Of a DNA stretch of 64,000 nt, positions 63,615 to 64,000 are shown piece after piece. The position numbers and the translations under genes were made by a program. This DNA comes from Microbacterium sp. 10M-3C3. GTDB taxonomy: Bacteria; Actinomycetota; Actinomycetes; Actinomycetales; Microbacteriaceae. The notes under the pieces were generated by a model. It ran no database searches. It was not told the origin of the DNA and saw only the letters and a program-made list of their open reading frames with translations. Numbering within the stretch: position 1 is the first letter of the stretch; every line of letters begins with the position of its first letter. The stretch lies in contig NZ_CP034245.1 in NCBI RefSeq assembly GCF_003931875.1, positions 744,001-808,000 of the forward strand. The letters are read 5' to 3'.

Positions 63615-64000
63615 CAGTCGAGTACCTTCTTGATTGTATCGGCAAAGGACAGGTTCAGGCGGGCGTCATGGCGGATTTGAACGTTTAGCGCGAGGAGTTG
63701 TGAGATATCGAGCCGTTCTGGCAACATTTCCATCCCCCCATCCCCTGTCGGCACATAGGACTTTCGTGTTAAGGCTGAGGTGACGAGTTGAGGAACCCCA
63801 CAAGCAACATAGTCAAAAAACTGTGGGTTTAAGCCCGATTCAAATTGCGGGTGAAGGATGTTCAGTACGCCCGTCTCGTGTCGTCGAAGCCAGCGCAAAG
63901 TCTCCAGGCGCGCCATCGCGGGCGCATTCTCAACGCCATCGATATCTGGCCAGGCTCCGACCGTGACGATTGGCAGAGACTCACGCAGTTGGCGAACGAT
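63614..64000 (-). CDS. Partial glycosyltransferase-like gene, C-terminal part
   Basis: The frame is open to the window edge, so the start lies beyond it. The last 128 residues read IVRQLRESLPIVTVGAWPDI, then NILHPQFESGLNPQFFDYVACGVPQLVTS, which looks like the nucleotide-sugar-binding end of a GT-B enzyme (GLNPKxFDYLACGxP pattern), and a closing SFADTIKKVLD. It is the most upstream visible gene of the coupled minus-strand run. Confidence 0.7.
   Translation of the reverse strand: MVRQLRESLPIVTVGAWPDIDGVENAPAMARLETLRWLRRHETGVLNILHPQFESGLNPQFFDYVACGVPQLVTSALTRKSYVPTGDGGMEMLPERLDISQLLALNVQIRHDARLNLSFADTIKKVLD

Overview
The window reads as chromosomal DNA of a high-GC actinobacterium, most likely Microbacterium or a close Microbacteriaceae relative. 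The basis is the codon use, the spc/alpha ribosomal order, the small 'DUF7882-type' proteins, a 13E12/DUF222 HNH endonuclease, F420-type oxidoreductases, and the many genes whose TANNNT -10 hexamer lies only 6-7 nt before the start codon (apparent leaderless mRNAs). No tRNA, rRNA, CRISPR array, IS element or prophage was recognised.

1-14.6 kb: ribosomal spc/alpha gene block (end of rpmC, rpsQ, rplN-rplX-rplE, rpsH-rplF-rplR-rpsE-rpmD-rplO, terminator, secY-adk-map and a DsbA-like gene, then infA-rpmJ-rpsM-rpsK, rpoA-rplQ, terminator), followed by an acyltransferase and truA. rpsN is missing from its usual place between rplE and rpsH. S17, L15 and L17 carry long low-complexity tails.

15.4-27.1 kb: an envelope/glycan-like locus. 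It holds a sortase-type surface protein, a DUF4012 protein, two copies of a convergent pair (lipoprotein facing a membrane protein with a degenerate GGDEF domain), a PAS histidine kinase between the copies, a processive GT2 glycosyltransferase, an OmpR-type regulator with a long linker, and a membrane-anchored GH6 (cellulase-family) protein. This is my best candidate for an undescribed system: a regulated beta-glucan/exopolysaccharide synthesis and trimming locus.

27.3-43.6 kb: two DUF7882-type genes flank a MarR regulator with visible operator-like repeats. Then come a Tat phosphoesterase, a PPOX enzyme, DoxX, a GH114 lipoprotein, a TerC transporter preceded by a yybP-ykoY (Mn2+) riboswitch, an SQR-like flavoprotein, an HTH protein, an LLM enzyme, CorA, two decayed genes (PPOX and spore-photolyase-like) around an aldo/keto reductase, and a two-component system whose CTTCAG boxes recur before a downstream membrane protein gene.

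43.7-54.5 kb: a membrane-tethered ECF sigma factor (sigma, zinc-finger anti-sigma-like, TM and extracellular parts in one chain) behind a hairpin-rich leader, an S8 protease with an altered active site, small membrane proteins, a lipoprotein gene broken by one stop codon, a YbhB protein, the HNH endonuclease, an eight-copy 23-bp tandem repeat with a diverged second cluster, a NUDIX-like protein and a cation/proton antiporter.

54.5-64.0 kb: a surface-polysaccharide cluster on the minus strand. UDP-glucose dehydrogenase and a translationally coupled run (partial gene, GT2, pyruvyltransferase, GT4, GT4, rmlA, rmlB, fused rmlC-rmlD) would make dTDP-rhamnose and assemble a rhamnose-containing glycan. 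The glycosyltransferase half is clearly lower in GC than the rest, which suggests replacement by horizontal transfer next to conserved sugar-nucleotide genes.
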